From Phaeotremella fagi (lineage: Eukaryota > Basidiomycota > Tremellomycetes > Tremellales > Phaeotremellaceae): a stretch of DNA of 64,000 bases. Location: the NCBI GenBank assembly GCA_001599715.1, contig BCHU01000004.1, positions 310,001 through 374,000 of the forward strand, given 5' to 3'. The position numbers and the translations under genes were made by a program. Shown piece by piece: positions 29,921 to 41,472 of the stretch (within the stretch, counting starts at the first letter, position 1; each line of letters begins with the position of its first letter). The notes beneath the pieces are model-generated. The model was not told where the DNA came from. It worked only from the letters and a program-made list of their open reading frames with translations, and ran no database searches.

Positions 29921-32713
29921 ATGTCCACTTCAATATCAATAAGAGGTAGCGCTACAGGCAACCCAACTCCAGCTTCAAGGTTAGCCGCCAACGCTCTGAG
30001 AGGTGCCGGTATCTCCAGGGACGGCACCATGGAAGTTGATGGTAGTTCAAATGGAAGTAGAAGTGGTAGTGTAACAGCAACTGCGACTGGTTCAACAAGG
30101 AATAATAGAAATGCTGATAGAGGTATCGGTAGATCACCTGGAAATGAAAAGGTAAGTTAAAGTCAGAAATGTTTGAGGTTTTGGATTTTGGTGTCTACCG
30201 TGTATCTCCATTAATCAATCCAATGGGAGGGAGATACTTTTCAAGTCGCTCATTTGGATGAACGGAGATTGCAATATTTGAATTCATTGTTGGATATCAA
30301 CGTTTCAACTCTACCGGACAATGTCTATAACTGTTTTATGCGGTATTTGTTATAGCCAAGAATCCTTTCAATATTTACCATCACTTTCCCTTCATTATCC
30401 CCTCTCGGCTTTCTTTCAACACTACCCCTCAAGGCCTTCCAAAGTTTCTACAACGTATGACTGGGATAACAGTACTGTTAAATCTCCTATTCTACTCTTA
30501 TCTTTATTCATTACGATGCAATCAAACAGGAACAGTATGCTTACACAATTCTCTTCACCTTTTTATTCACCTCCTCCGACACCTCCCACACCCGTAACTG
30601 TAACAAACATACCGACCGGTCCACGACGTACTCCTCGCTTTACACGAATCTATCTCGACCCGAATCAATTCAACATCCCCATTCCTACTCTTCGTAATGG
30701 AACTCCAATTCATGGACGACGATTCATCGTTCAGACAACTCGCCATCGACCACCCTCGAATACACCTTACGGAAGGGCACCACCGAATGGTGAAAGAAAC
30801 GGTCTACCCAGTCGACCAGGTCCCAGTCGTGGAAGAGCTACAATCACCAATCTCAACCCCCGTCGTCAACCTGAAGGCACTCCAGACGTTGTCCGAAGAA
30901 TCAACAAAGAACAACAGAGTTTACAAAAAGCGACCCATCTAAAACTCTCTGAAAAATTACAAAGTCCGGAAATGAAAGATTGGATTAGAAGACGTCATAT
31001 AAGCCCAGGTGTCATGGATCTCTCTGTAGGTATCATCAATCTCAATCGATCAACGTTAACAATATCAGGGAATGAACGATGATGCGTGGTTGAAAGAACA
31101 AGGAATTATCCCACCTGGTTATCCTGATGCACCTCATCCAACAGGTCATGTCTTTTGGCGATTGGTTGATCAAGTTATACAACAGGTATGTTGAGAAGGA
31201 ACCAAGCCTTCTTATCCACGACTAATGATTCTAGACCGACAACACACCAGTACACACGTTGTCTTTAGCCAACAACGGTTTCAAACACCTCCAACAATTA
31301 TCTCGATTACCACTCTGTTTACCCAACTTACGCCATCTCGACTTGAGTAACAACCCAATAAAACGTGTAGGAGAACTTGATGAGTTGTTGGCAGCTGGTG
31401 AGAAGAAAGGAAAGGCAACGGCTGGTATAGGAAGTTTGAAGAGTTTGATCGAGTTGAAATTGAATGGATGTCAATTCAGGGAGGAGTTGTTGGCTAAACC
31501 GGAAGGTGCTGATAAATATCAACAGTGAGTAAAGTGCATCAAACGAACTCTGATCAATAGTGATATTCTACGTCGTTTCCCTGGTTTAAGAATTCTTGAC
31601 GCTGTCAGTCTAAACCGTATCGTTTTCCCTATCGAGAGAAAACCTAAAATCAGGAGAAACGAGGAGGAGAGAAAGGTACTTCAAAGCAAACCTTTCAGTT
31701 TCCCTTTGGATGTTTTACCTGGTCAATTTGAGAGTGAAGAAGTCAAACAATGGGCTCATTCGTTCTGTGCCAAGTGAGTTTTGTTTTCCTCAACTGCGAT
31801 ACATTTACTAATGACTACCTAGATACTTCCCACTTTTCGACAACGATAGACAGTCCCTCATAGCTGGCTACGCACCCAATGCGACGATCTCAGTAGCCGC
31901 CAACACCCTCTCCTCACGATCTCTGCAAGCTAACGAAGTAACCAAAACCCGCTCCTCCAGACCTAATCCAGTACCGTTCACCCAATGGACTGATTTACCT
32001 GGGCGCAATTTCTTCAGAACAGCAGAAACGATCGAACAACGGATGAACACTATGAAAAGTCCCTTGAACAGTGTGGAATTGATCAATTGGTGGAGTAGGA
32101 TCCCGAGTACTAAACATCCTCTTGAGGAGGCTGATAAATGGTGTATCGATGCTTGGGTTTTGGATGGGACTGCAATAGATACCAAGTTGTGTGTAAAGAT
32201 TGAAGGACAGTTCCAACAGAGTAGGTGTTTACTTTTGTTTTTCTTGGTTCGGTTTATTGATTCCTTGGCAGTGCCTTCTGGTACTTATCGATCGTTCTCG
32301 CGCACATTCATACTAGCAGTGGCTAGTGAGAACACACCGTGAGTCAACGTGTCCCCGCTTAACGATATCCTAACTGACAAAGCAAAAACAGAGCGGCCCA
32401 AGCAGGATGGCCAGCAACCATCCTCTCAGATACAATGGTAATCCACGCCTACCTAGGAACCGATTCCTTCAACAACAAAAGATCACTAGCCGTACATGGC
32501 GTAACCATCATCCCCCCCAACCCATCTCCAGTCCAAACAACAAACAACAACACTCCAGACCAAATCAACCTCATCCAACAAATCCGAGCTCGAACGGGTA
32601 TGAACCATCAATTCGCTGAAATGTGTTTAAGTGGGAACGGATGGAATTTCGATAGTGCTTTAGCTAATTTTGAGGCTATCAAGGGGACTATACCGGCTGA
32701 TGCTTTTCAGTAG
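29921..32713 (+). CDS. MEX67: mRNA export receptor Mex67/NXF1
   Basis: From about 30600 to the end the model is firm, with exons ending at 31025 and then 31069-31185, 31235-31524, 31561-31773, 31823-32220 and two more. It shows the end of an RRM-like fold (NGTPIHGRRFIVQTT) and a leucine-rich repeat region (HTLSLANNGFKHLQQLSRLP, LRHLDLSNNPIKRV). An NTF2-like domain begins YFPLFDNDRQSLIAGY and ends with SFSRTFILAVA. The C-terminal TAP-C/UBA domain is TGMNHQFAEMCLSGNGWNFD and ends FQ-stop. The NTF2-like domain pairs with Mtr2, and the UBA domain binds nuclear-pore FG repeats. The 5' part is uncertain: the ATG at 29921 (MSTSISIRG) and exon 29921-30151 look right, but exons between 30152 and about 30530 could not be settled. 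Confidence 0.88.
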
Positions 32714-32926
32714 GCTTTGGGTGCGGGGGGTGTAGATTGATGTGTTTGTTGGACTTTGGTAGATAGGGAGGTTTAATGTATTTGTTAGTTAAAATTATAT
32801 GAATAACTTGGTACAAATTTTTTTCTTTTGTTCTGAAATCGTTATTAGGATCAGATGTCTAAGATGAATTTCTTCAATGTCCTTTATATAATGTACAAGT
32901 ACATGATCAATGCCAATGGGAGGAAT

Positions 32927-35075
32927 TCAAATTTTTAATCTAATTTTACGAATCATCCAACTGAATCCACAGAGTAGTACACTGTATCCAATCAAGATGA
33001 TCAGCGCGACCAGATTCGAAGTGTACATAGTCTGAATCGATAGATTAATAAGACCAGTCAACAGGTTTGCCTAATCACAGGGTTCAGTTAGTCAAATGAA
33101 AGTAAGGTCCTGGTTTTGGACGTACGATCAAGAAAATCGTTAAACTGTTATAATTGATCGCTTCTAATAATCTCGGTACAGCCAATTTAGATTTATTTGT
33201 ATCAATATTATTATTGTTGAAATAGATGATCTCAATAATCAGATAGAAGAGTAAGAAGGTTGTGTTATATCCAACTACCCATAATACATATGGTAAATTC
33301 GCCTTGGATCTATCTTAGCAAGAAAATCGTTTATACGAAAACGGATAGTCACTCACTAATCTTCTTGAAATTTCGTATGAGAAGATCCAGGATATCAAGA
33401 GGAACGTCCACCATGTTGATGAATAGCTGAAGAGGACTAAGCAGAGTTCGATCTTTCTTTTTTGGGTTTGTTGGATTGATTTCTGGATTTCTTTGGGTGT
33501 TTGCGTTTGATGGTGTTGGGGTTGGGATTGTTCTGATCTGAGAACGTGGCCACCGGTCGAGAGTCCTAATAAATATATTGCTAGGTAACCTTCAGGGGTC
33601 GATTTAGTCTCTCAACGGTATCTAGAGTAGAGATATATTCACCTGGTAAACTGACTATACCCTCTTTGTTCATCCCTATAATCCCTTCTCTTGTCGTTGA
33701 CATCACCCATTCCTGAAGACCTAGTTCGACGAGTGAATATTGATGAACTGAGATATATGTTCAGCTTAGAATCGATTCGTACAAGGAACATACTCAGTGA
33801 AATCAATAAACCCATTATACTCCATCTCAAATATTTTTGTCTGACAGGTGCTAAAGCAGTCCCAAAAATCGGTAAGATCCCCAATGTGAAGAAGAAATTC
33901 CAATGAACTCCATATTCAGTTACATGTTCCTATCAACCCGTCAGTCCAGTTTCAACGAACACCAAGAGTTTCATACAGGATAATCAGATCCTTTAACCAT
34001 GATAACTCTGATTATACCTAATACCAAAACTGGCGATGATTTCTTCAAAACTTTCAACACTGATGTGATCAAGTCTGGACCTTTTTCTGGGGACGATTTC
34101 GAAGACCATGTGAATGATTTCGATGAGACTAGGCCAAGGGAAAAAACGAATGATCCGACTCCAACATCCATCTTTCGCTTTGTAAGTATAGATCACAACG
34201 TCAAAGATGAGAATGGACTTACCAAACTAGTACCGAAATCTTCACATTTCCCTAACCACCTTGGAAAAATCTTGAAATCAACTGCGAGGATACAATGAAC
34301 AGTCATGATCATCATATGAGCTCTATAAACCGATAAAAACGGCAACAATCCCTTGGTCTCTTTGTTTATATCAGGTATAGAGAAATTTGGTGGATATCGG
34401 GTAGGATAAATTGAACGATTATCAACTAAATTTGAATTCGTCGTTGTTGTCTCTGGTGTCGGGAGTATATCTATCGTCGTATGGGAATTCGTATCTGGGA
34501 TAGGTGAATTACGTCTTTTAGTTGATTTTTGATGATTGAAATTCTGATCGGAGAAAGTCGATGGGGTTGGTGAAATTGGTGATAGTAGTGCAGAGGGTGT
34601 GTAAGATCTTGTTTCTATCGTATCATTTCGTTGGATGTTGTCATGATCTTCAATTGGCTCTTCATCTGAATCTGATTCCTCCAACCAAGATCCGGCAGAT
34701 TTTGTCGGTTGATCAGGATTCAGTGTTGATGATTCCCTCGATTCCTGGTTTGGAGATAGATACTGTATTAGAAGGATGAGAGTTAGGATGGAAACGTTGA
34801 ACAGTATTGGTGAAGTGGAGAATATCGTCACGCCCAATAGCAGAGGGAGTATCGTGGTTACATAATCGATTATAGGTGATGTAGGATATCTCGAGGATAA
34901 AGTAGCGTACAGTGCATAGGAGGTCTATTTCCAAGTAAGTCTTTGCCATGATTAAAGCGACTTGACTTACGAGAGATGTCAAACTGAGAGCTAAGATACT
35001 GAATACTGAAGAACCAAGGTTATCAGCTACGAAAGCTTCTTTAGCTGATTTATAATTGACTACGACTTGGTCCAT
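32927..35075 (-). CDS. GWT1: GPI inositol acyltransferase Gwt1/PIG-W
   Basis: Eight exons in frame: 34971-35075, 34223-34924, 33977-34171, 33794-33929, 33643-33747, 33357-33589, 33126-33302 and 32927-33070. The product is about 598 aa with about a dozen hydrophobic spans. Diagnostic blocks: [20 protein letters not shown] with [54 protein letters not shown], and [14 protein letters not shown]. The enzyme adds an acyl chain to the inositol of GlcN-PI in the ER, an early step of GPI-anchor synthesis. A 130-residue Ser/Thr/Pro-rich insert after the second span is longer than in ascomycetes. The [16 protein letters not shown] start aligns with the usual N-terminus. Confidence 0.94.
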
Positions 35076-35497
35076 TATTTGAATCCTCTCCTTGAAAGTT
35101 ATATACGTTTGTTCGAACGAGATTTGAGCATTTTTACTGGAATTCAAGAAGCAAAAGATGAATTTGAACGATATTAATAGTAACATTACCCCGCGCTTCG
35201 TTATTTTACCCCACACTCGGTATGTGCCACAAAGTCAAATTACCGTATTTACCGATTTATAAAATAATTTCAGCGAGACATTAGATGGTCGTTACTATTT
35301 ATCTCGTAAAACTTCAACAAGGACAAGGAGTAGATTTCAACAAGAAAAACACAAGATAATCAACAGAAGACAAAGATCCAGTCCCAAGATATATTAACAA
35401 GGAAATTCAAAAGCATCTCTCAAATCTGGAAATCAAATTTCAGAGCCGCAAAACCATTTTTATCGTTCTTCATTTAATCCATAAATCAAATCATTAA
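35076..35497. other. Divergent intergenic region between GWT1 and GAR1
   Basis: AT-rich, with no feature beyond the two expected promoters and 5' UTRs. The upstream in-frame extension of GWT1 to 35216 is considered untranslated. Confidence 0.45.
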
Positions 35498-36511
35498 ATG
35501 AGCGGAAGAGGATTCTCAAGGGGTGGAGGAGGCGATAGAGGTGGAAGAGGGGGGTTCAGTCGTAAGTCTTCCTCTGGTCAAAGCTGGATCGAGCATTTCA
35601 ACGGAATCGATGCACATGCTGATTTTACTTCAATTTTCAGGTGGTGGTGCTAGAGGTGGTGGACGAGGTGGATTTGGACAAAGAGATTTCGGACCTCCTG
35701 AAACGGTGCAGGGTGAGTAGATGGATGTAGAAAGATTAATGGACGAGTTTTACTAATCATTCAAAATTTTCAATTTCCCTAATCTAATCTCAAATTTGAA
35801 CCTGATTTTCAAAATCTATTTCCAATCCTTGATCAACCCACAGAAATCGGATCTTTCCAACATCCAGTAGAATCAGAAATGCTCTGTACACTAACGGTAC
35901 CAACCAAAATCCCTTATTTCAACGCCCCAATCTATCTCCAGAACAAGACTCAAATCGGTAAAGTCGACGAAATCTTGGGTCCAATCAATGAAGTTTATTT
36001 CACAGTCAAGATGCAAGATGGTATGTTGGCTAGTAGTTTTAAGAAGGAGGATAAAGTCTTCATTGGTGGTGATAAACTTTTACCTATTGAACGATTTTTA
36101 CCGAAACCTAAGGTTGCTGGTGCCAAGGGTGAGTTTATTCTCTGACTCTTGGGATTTCGCTGACGATTTTGTTCTCCTTTTCCCTACTCACAGTCGAGAG
36201 TAAGTATTTTCTTCTCATAGCATTCGATCCCGCTATTTGTATCAATACTCTTACTGATCAACTTCGCAGAACGCGGTGGAGCTAAAGGCGGAAGAGGAGC
36301 ACCAAGAGGTAGAGGCGGACCACCAGGTCGAGGAGGTGCAAGAGGGGGATCATCATTCTCAAGAGGAGGTGGAAGGGGTGGATTCGGTGGTGATCGAGGT
36401 GGAAGAGGTGGTTCGAGGGGTTCATTCGGTGGTTCGAGAGGTGCACCCAGGGGAAGGGGTGGGTTCTCGTCAAGAGGTGGTGGGGGTGGGGGTGGTAGAG
36501 GTGGTTATTAG
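35498..36511 (+). CDS. GAR1: H/ACA snoRNP protein Gar1
   Basis: Exons: 35498-35561, 35641-35712, 35844-36128, a probable 6-nt exon 36194-36199, and 36270-36511. The product is about 222 aa. N- and C-terminal glycine-arginine-rich (GAR) domains flank the conserved core, which includes [58 protein letters not shown] and KP. Gar1 belongs to the Cbf5-Nop10-Nhp2-Gar1 complex that pseudouridylates rRNA and snRNA. The GAR tail is a usual target of arginine methylation. Introns interrupt the first GAR block and the basic linker after the core. With or without the 6-nt exon the frame is kept. Confidence 0.94.
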
Positions 36512-37981
36512 GTTTAGATGTTGGTTTTTGGTTTTATTTTCATGTATGGTATATGGCATTATGGGTAGGAGTTGTGCTATATTCATGGTCGTAGGGTTGA
36601 TCAGGATTTCCTGAATGGTTGGTCCGTGAGTATTAATTTTGGAAAATGAGATACCGAACCCAGCTGTGACTGGAATTCTTGAACACGAAACTGTACTCCT
36701 GCAGAGAGATTCTAACCAGGTGGAACTTTGCGTAGCAGAGTTCATCTCTAGCCACTTGAGATACGTCGGAGAAGTGACACTTTTCCAAGCAATATTCGAT
36801 CCATAAGCTTCAGCGGTGTACGAACAACAATCTACCTTTGAAATATCTATAAAATCAAGAACTACATATCAGAACCAATCAATATATCTTGCAAGACCAC
36901 CGATCGTCTTCCCAGACTCAGTAGTATAAGCAAACAGTACCAATCCATTGGAATCAATATCTTACCAGTGATCCGATAACCTGAATAACTCATGACCGAA
37001 AACGGTTAGCGTCGATTCTCGATTAATCCAGACTAGAGTATCTAACGTAAAACCGATTCGAAGATTTAGGTCTGGGCCAAAGATTTCATGGTAAGACCTC
37101 CAATTCTAGCTTGGGGTTTGTTCGAGCTAAATTAGACCATAGGATTCGGTACGACCGATCGATGAATACCGTTAGCTGGGTCGTGACATACGTTCCGCTT
37201 TCCGCTTCTACAAGATTAGAGCGCTGCGATCTGTTCATTCATCAGATGGCAATGGGAACAATTACATAAAGCTGTACGTCGTCTTTGTGGTTGTTGTTGT
37301 GGTTGTTGGAAGTGAATTGCTATGCTGAAGTGTGGTATAACTTCGGAGAGGATGAGATGAGAGAAGCGAGTGAGCTGTGATGTTAAAAATAAGATTATCG
37401 ATGTGCTCGGCAGGGATGTGTGAAACCAGAATAGAACAGAGGTAAGCTCCCTCCCTCAGACGCTACTCCTCCTCTAAATTACCTCCTACTCTACCTACTT
37501 CTAATCCGATGGTAACAACGGCGCAGTCGCAAGACTATTCGCTTCCCATTGATGCAGTGAGTAACCCTAAAATCTACAGTACTTAACCCTTACTCCGGAT
37601 CGACGGCTCGGACCTGTATCCTCCGGGTCCCTTAGACTCCAGGCACAATTTAAGGAACGATTCCCCCCTTTACCTTGCATCTGGTTCCCATTCAACGCCT
37701 TACCTTGGTATTTCGCTTGTGGCACCATGCCATAATGGCAAACACCATTTTTCAGGATAACCCACCAGAAAGAATCTTTGGGATGGTAGTTGATCCTTAA
37801 AAATAGATAGGGAATAGGTTAAGGACTTTTAGCATGGACCTAGACAAAACAACATCCAAGAGGCCTTTTACCGTGCATTTTTCGTTCTTGAAATACAGTA
37901 CAGATCGAAAAACATTTCTCACCTGTTTACTTTCATCTCTAACCAACTGATTCTTTTTCCTCCTCTTTGTGATAACACAAA
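36512..37981. other. Long intergenic region, 1.47 kb, gene content uncertain
   Basis: This is the longest stretch without a confident gene. No tRNA or spliceosomal RNA was recognised. Two weak coding candidates are reported as findings: a two-exon mini-ORF at 37509-37735 on the plus strand, and an ATG-less 79-codon open frame at 37216-37455 on the minus strand ending in a CNC-x2-C stretch. A GGACC/GGGTCC inverted repeat lies near 37610-37630. The 3' part is presumably promoter and 5' UTR of the gene starting at 37982. Confidence 0.5.
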
Positions 37982-40372
37982 ATGGTCAACTTCAATATGA
38001 AAGCTGTCTTATGGCAGTCATTATCTGCTCGTATGAAGGTCAATTATGTACCTGCTAGACCTGTATGTTTGTTTTGTTTGAGGAGATCGCCGCCGCCGCT
38101 CACTTCAGCTGACCGATTGTTTTTTCACTCTAGATGCCATTCCCAAAACAATACCATTGGGGTATCTTGTCGTTTGGTATCATCTTACTTGGTCTTTTGA
38201 TCTTATGGTCTGGTGAGTGTTCTGTTTTTCGCTATCATCGGCGTGAAAGGAATTCCGCTCGTTTGCTTTGTACTAATGAAAACAAACCCCTTATATAGCC
38301 GCGACCACTGGTTACGAAACTGTATCAGTCTTCTCACCGACGTTCAATTTAAGTGAGGATAACCTCTGGTTCTACAACTTTGCTCCATACGCTTTCAAAA
38401 ACAAAGGAAATTTATGTCAAAACATCACGTAAGGTTTTTATTCGAATCAGCCTCGTACTGTTGAAAGATACTAATATCTCTTCAAAAATCAGTTACACCG
38501 TTGGTAACACATTCCAAACCAGTACAAATGTATTTGCATACGAAGTCGAAAGTTTCAATTACCCTAATCAAACAATTACAAAGGGCAACTATTCTGACAC
38601 TGATTTATCATCATGTCAAGTACTAGATTGTAGGTTTTCTCTGATTTGGTTCTACCTGAGTTGTGTTGACCACCAACGCAGTCAGGGTTCGTGTGAATCT
38701 AAGAGATTTCCATGTTGTTGGAATGGTAAGTCAGATTCGAAAGGATTCATTAGCTGGTTTTCAGCTCACCTTTGACAGGTAAAAGCTATGTGTGACATGC
38801 CATGGCCAGCAGTCATCAGTACAGAATACGTTTATTCTCATGACCCAAATGCCGAATCTTCCAGTTACGCCAAATTCAACTCATACGGTTCAGATTCATC
38901 TGACAACGCTCCATCTTCAGCGGCTTCCAAGGCTGCAAAGAAAAACAGTCAAGCTGGTACTCTGTTAAGCGCACTTGATTTTCTAGCTATGGATCTTTAC
39001 ACTCGTGTTCAGAATAATTTCTTGACTACTCGTGAAGGAACCCCTGTTTATTGGAGTTTAGGTTTTCAGCTGTACCCCCTATCTACTACGTATACTTGTG
39101 GTAACGAGTAAGTTCCTTCGTCGTTGGTCTTAAAATTCTATATGTTGTCATTACTGATCAACGTAAATCTGCATTTATAAAGGTGTGGTCTTGAGCCCCG
39201 AGTTCCTGACTTTGAATTATACAATTTATACCAAGCTTGGGAAAATGGTAAGCACACATTCGTTAAGCATCTTATCAATTTTACAAGGACTGACACGAAA
39301 CTGTTCCTGAACAGCTACAACCCGTATCGATCCGGAATTCCCAGATGAATTGATAGATCTCGATCCTGACCAAACAATGAACGTCACAGTCTCAAATTTC
39401 CTCATGGGTTTGGTGTCAGCTGTCAGATATGATTTAGGAGTACCATCTCCAAATAACATTTGGACGAATCAAACCGCTCTTAAAACTCTTATACTGCTTT
39501 CCGACAATCTAATCTCCAACTCTAGTCTCAACACTACACTTTACGGTGCTAACAACATGACGTTCTACGAGTCTGACGCCACATATAATTCTTCTTTACC
39601 AGTGAACGATCTTCAAAAAAGTTACATCGAAGCTGAATATCTTTGTAACGTTTGGAAAATCAAATCAGCTTATTCATGGGTGAACAGTGTTTTCGGTATC
39701 GCTCTTTCCAATTTTGTATGTCGTTTTCCTCACTCATTAACAGTGTTCAGTCAGACTGACAATCCCGTTTAGTCAAGTACATGGGTGATAGTAATGATGT
39801 TATTGGCGATTATCGCCAGACACAAATTCGGTCTCACAGATACCGGTGCACCAGTTAGACGACCAGGTGGACCAGGAGGTCCAGGCGGTCTACCTGGACC
39901 AGGTGGTGCTGGAGGTGCTGGTGCTACCAGAGGTCCGGGTACAGGTACAGGTCCTAACGGTACCAGACCAGGTGGACCCAACCGACCAGCAGGAGCACCA
40001 CCAGGAAACCCAAGTAGACCAGCTGGACCACCACCAAACAGACCAGCTGGCGCTCCACCAGGTCAAAGACCCATGACTCAAAATCCTAACTCTGCTCCAG
40101 CGACTCGAGGTCCAGGTAACAACCCCAACCCCAACAACACCGGTAACAGCAGTGGCGGAATTGGTTTAGGTGCAGACGCAGCTGCTGCCGCTGGTGCTGG
40201 TGCAGTTGGGGCTGCTGCTTTGACTGCTAATCAACAATTGGCACTTGCCACCATGAAATCACCAATCGGTAAAGAAGTCCTATCAGCTGCTAAAGAAGGT
40301 TTATCAGAACTTAAAGATGAGTTTGAGGAGATCGGTGAAGAATTGAAAGATTGGGTTGATGATTTACTTTAA
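37982..40372 (+). CDS. Two-span glycosylated membrane protein with collagen-like cytosolic tail
   Basis: Multi-exon gene; exon 1 is 37982-38062 and exon 2 begins at 38134. Residues around 36-55 form a signal-anchor helix (WGILSFGIILLGLLILWS). The following ectodomain of about 380 residues has many N-x-S/T sequons (NLS, NIT, NQT, NYS, NVT, NSS, NMT) and several cysteines. A second helix near 39670-39825 (WVIVMMLLAIIARHK) returns the chain to the cytosol. The tail is Gly/Pro-rich with Gly at about every third position (GGPGGPGGLPGPGGAGGAG, RPAGAPPG), then an Ala-rich helix and an acidic amphipathic C-terminus (ELKDEFEEIGEELKDWVDDLL). I do not recognise the family. It looks like a fungal plasma-membrane or secretory-pathway protein of unknown function. 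Confidence 0.8.
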
Positions 40373-40806
40373 ATCTAATTTCCCAATCTTGTAATTTTTT
40401 TCCGCTTTTTTACATTCCATTCACTTTTGTTTTGTTCTCATCTTTGTTCTCATTTGGTTTATGCTTAGTTGCACGTTCTTTACTCATGTCTCATTGTTCA
40501 TTTTACTTCTTTTCGCTTCATCTACTTTACTATATACTATAGTCATGCATTTAATGTCAGTTTGATTTTGATTGCGAGGTCATAATCCTTGAGGATAATT
40601 GCAGGTGTGTGACCTGCTTCATTGTGACCGCTGGAACGACGCGTTATTACTAATGCTTCTTGGCCATGTACAACCCTAAGACCTTTCAAACTGAACGTCA
40701 ACCGAGTCGCATCAAAAACTCGTGCAATCTACAACACAAAAACCAAATCCCTATCCAAACACGAAAAACTTCCAAATCCAAAATCCTCATCCTAATTTCA
40801 AACCAA
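40373..40806. other. Convergent 3' region
   Basis: T-rich 3' flank of the collagen-like gene meeting the 3' flank of the DUF829 gene. The frames at 40660-41010 and 40698-41006 overlap the real DUF829 gene or its 3' side and are not credible. Confidence 0.5.
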
Positions 40807-41472
40807 CTACTCGACCTCCAAAGCATCCCAAACCAAAGTCCAATACCTCTCCAAATCCTTCTTATCATGTGCAACATGATCACTACCCTTAAACTCCTCC
40901 GTCTTAACTTTCCACCCTTTATGTTCAGCATCAGAAACAGCTTCCCGTACATCAGAAACTTTGACCAATTGATCACTCGCACTGAAAACGAACGTTCGAA
41001 GACCACCTGATTGATAGAGAGCTGTGTCGTTTAGATCTTGAATGATTTTCAATGATGATGGCGCTGAATCTAATAGCATTTTTGGATTTGGGAAGAGATT
41101 TTTAGTGGTTTCGAGATAAAGTTTGGCAAATTGATTAACGGAGTTACAACCTTCGTTCGAATACATGATTATTCTAATCGATTCTCGATCTTCTGAAGAT
41201 AATTCCAGTAAAGTGTCTAAAGCGGGTTGAAGCGATTCTTCAGGAATCAATTCATCTTCTGTGGAACCTTCAATATGTCTGAGTAGGAGTAGGAGACTAC
41301 CACTGAAAAGTGATATATATTCTTGGGTGAATCTTTGGATTTCTTCGGTGGTTGCTCCCTTCCATGTGGAGATTATCATTAGAGGTGGGAGATCTGGTGA
41401 AGTGTGAGTTGGGGTGTATTTGTATACCACTTTTGAGAGTTGGGTGAATCCTTTGATTGGTTCTGTGGACAT
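40807..41472 (-). CDS. DUF829/TMEM53-family alpha/beta-hydrolase-like protein
   Basis: An uninterrupted 221-aa frame, unusual in this intron-rich region. Landmarks match the DUF829 family: MIISTWKGATTEEIQRFTQEY near the N-terminus (family: L-G-W-x-G-A), RIIMYSNEGCNS at the nucleophile elbow (family FSNGG), LLDSAPSS, and FKGSDHVAHDKKDLERYW carrying the Asp-His pair. Members are predicted hydrolases; animal TMEM53 is at the nuclear envelope. Here the elbow reads S-N-E-G instead of S-N-G-G, so activity is uncertain. It has no clear transmembrane helix. Confidence 0.8.
   Translation of the reverse strand: MSTEPIKGFTQLSKVVYKYTPTHTSPDLPPLMIISTWKGATTEEIQRFTQEYISLFSGSLLLLLRHIEGSTEDELIPEESLQPALDTLLELSSEDRESIRIIMYSNEGCNSVNQFAKLYLETTKNLFPNPKMLLDSAPSSLKIIQDLNDTALYQSGGLRTFVFSASDQLVKVSDVREAVSDAEHKGWKVKTEEFKGSDHVAHDKKDLERYWTLVWDALEVE

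Noticed and set aside
33357..33360. GTGACT donor four bases downstream for GWT1 exon 6
   Set aside because: It gives a non-conserved insertion, whereas the GTGAGT donor with the ccaag acceptor restores the invariant [12 protein letters not shown].
39769..39981. Minus-strand Pro/Gly-rich frame that looks collagen-like
   Set aside because: It is the mirror of the plus-strand Gly/Pro repeat; the codons fit the plus-strand gene, which has introns and conserved frame.
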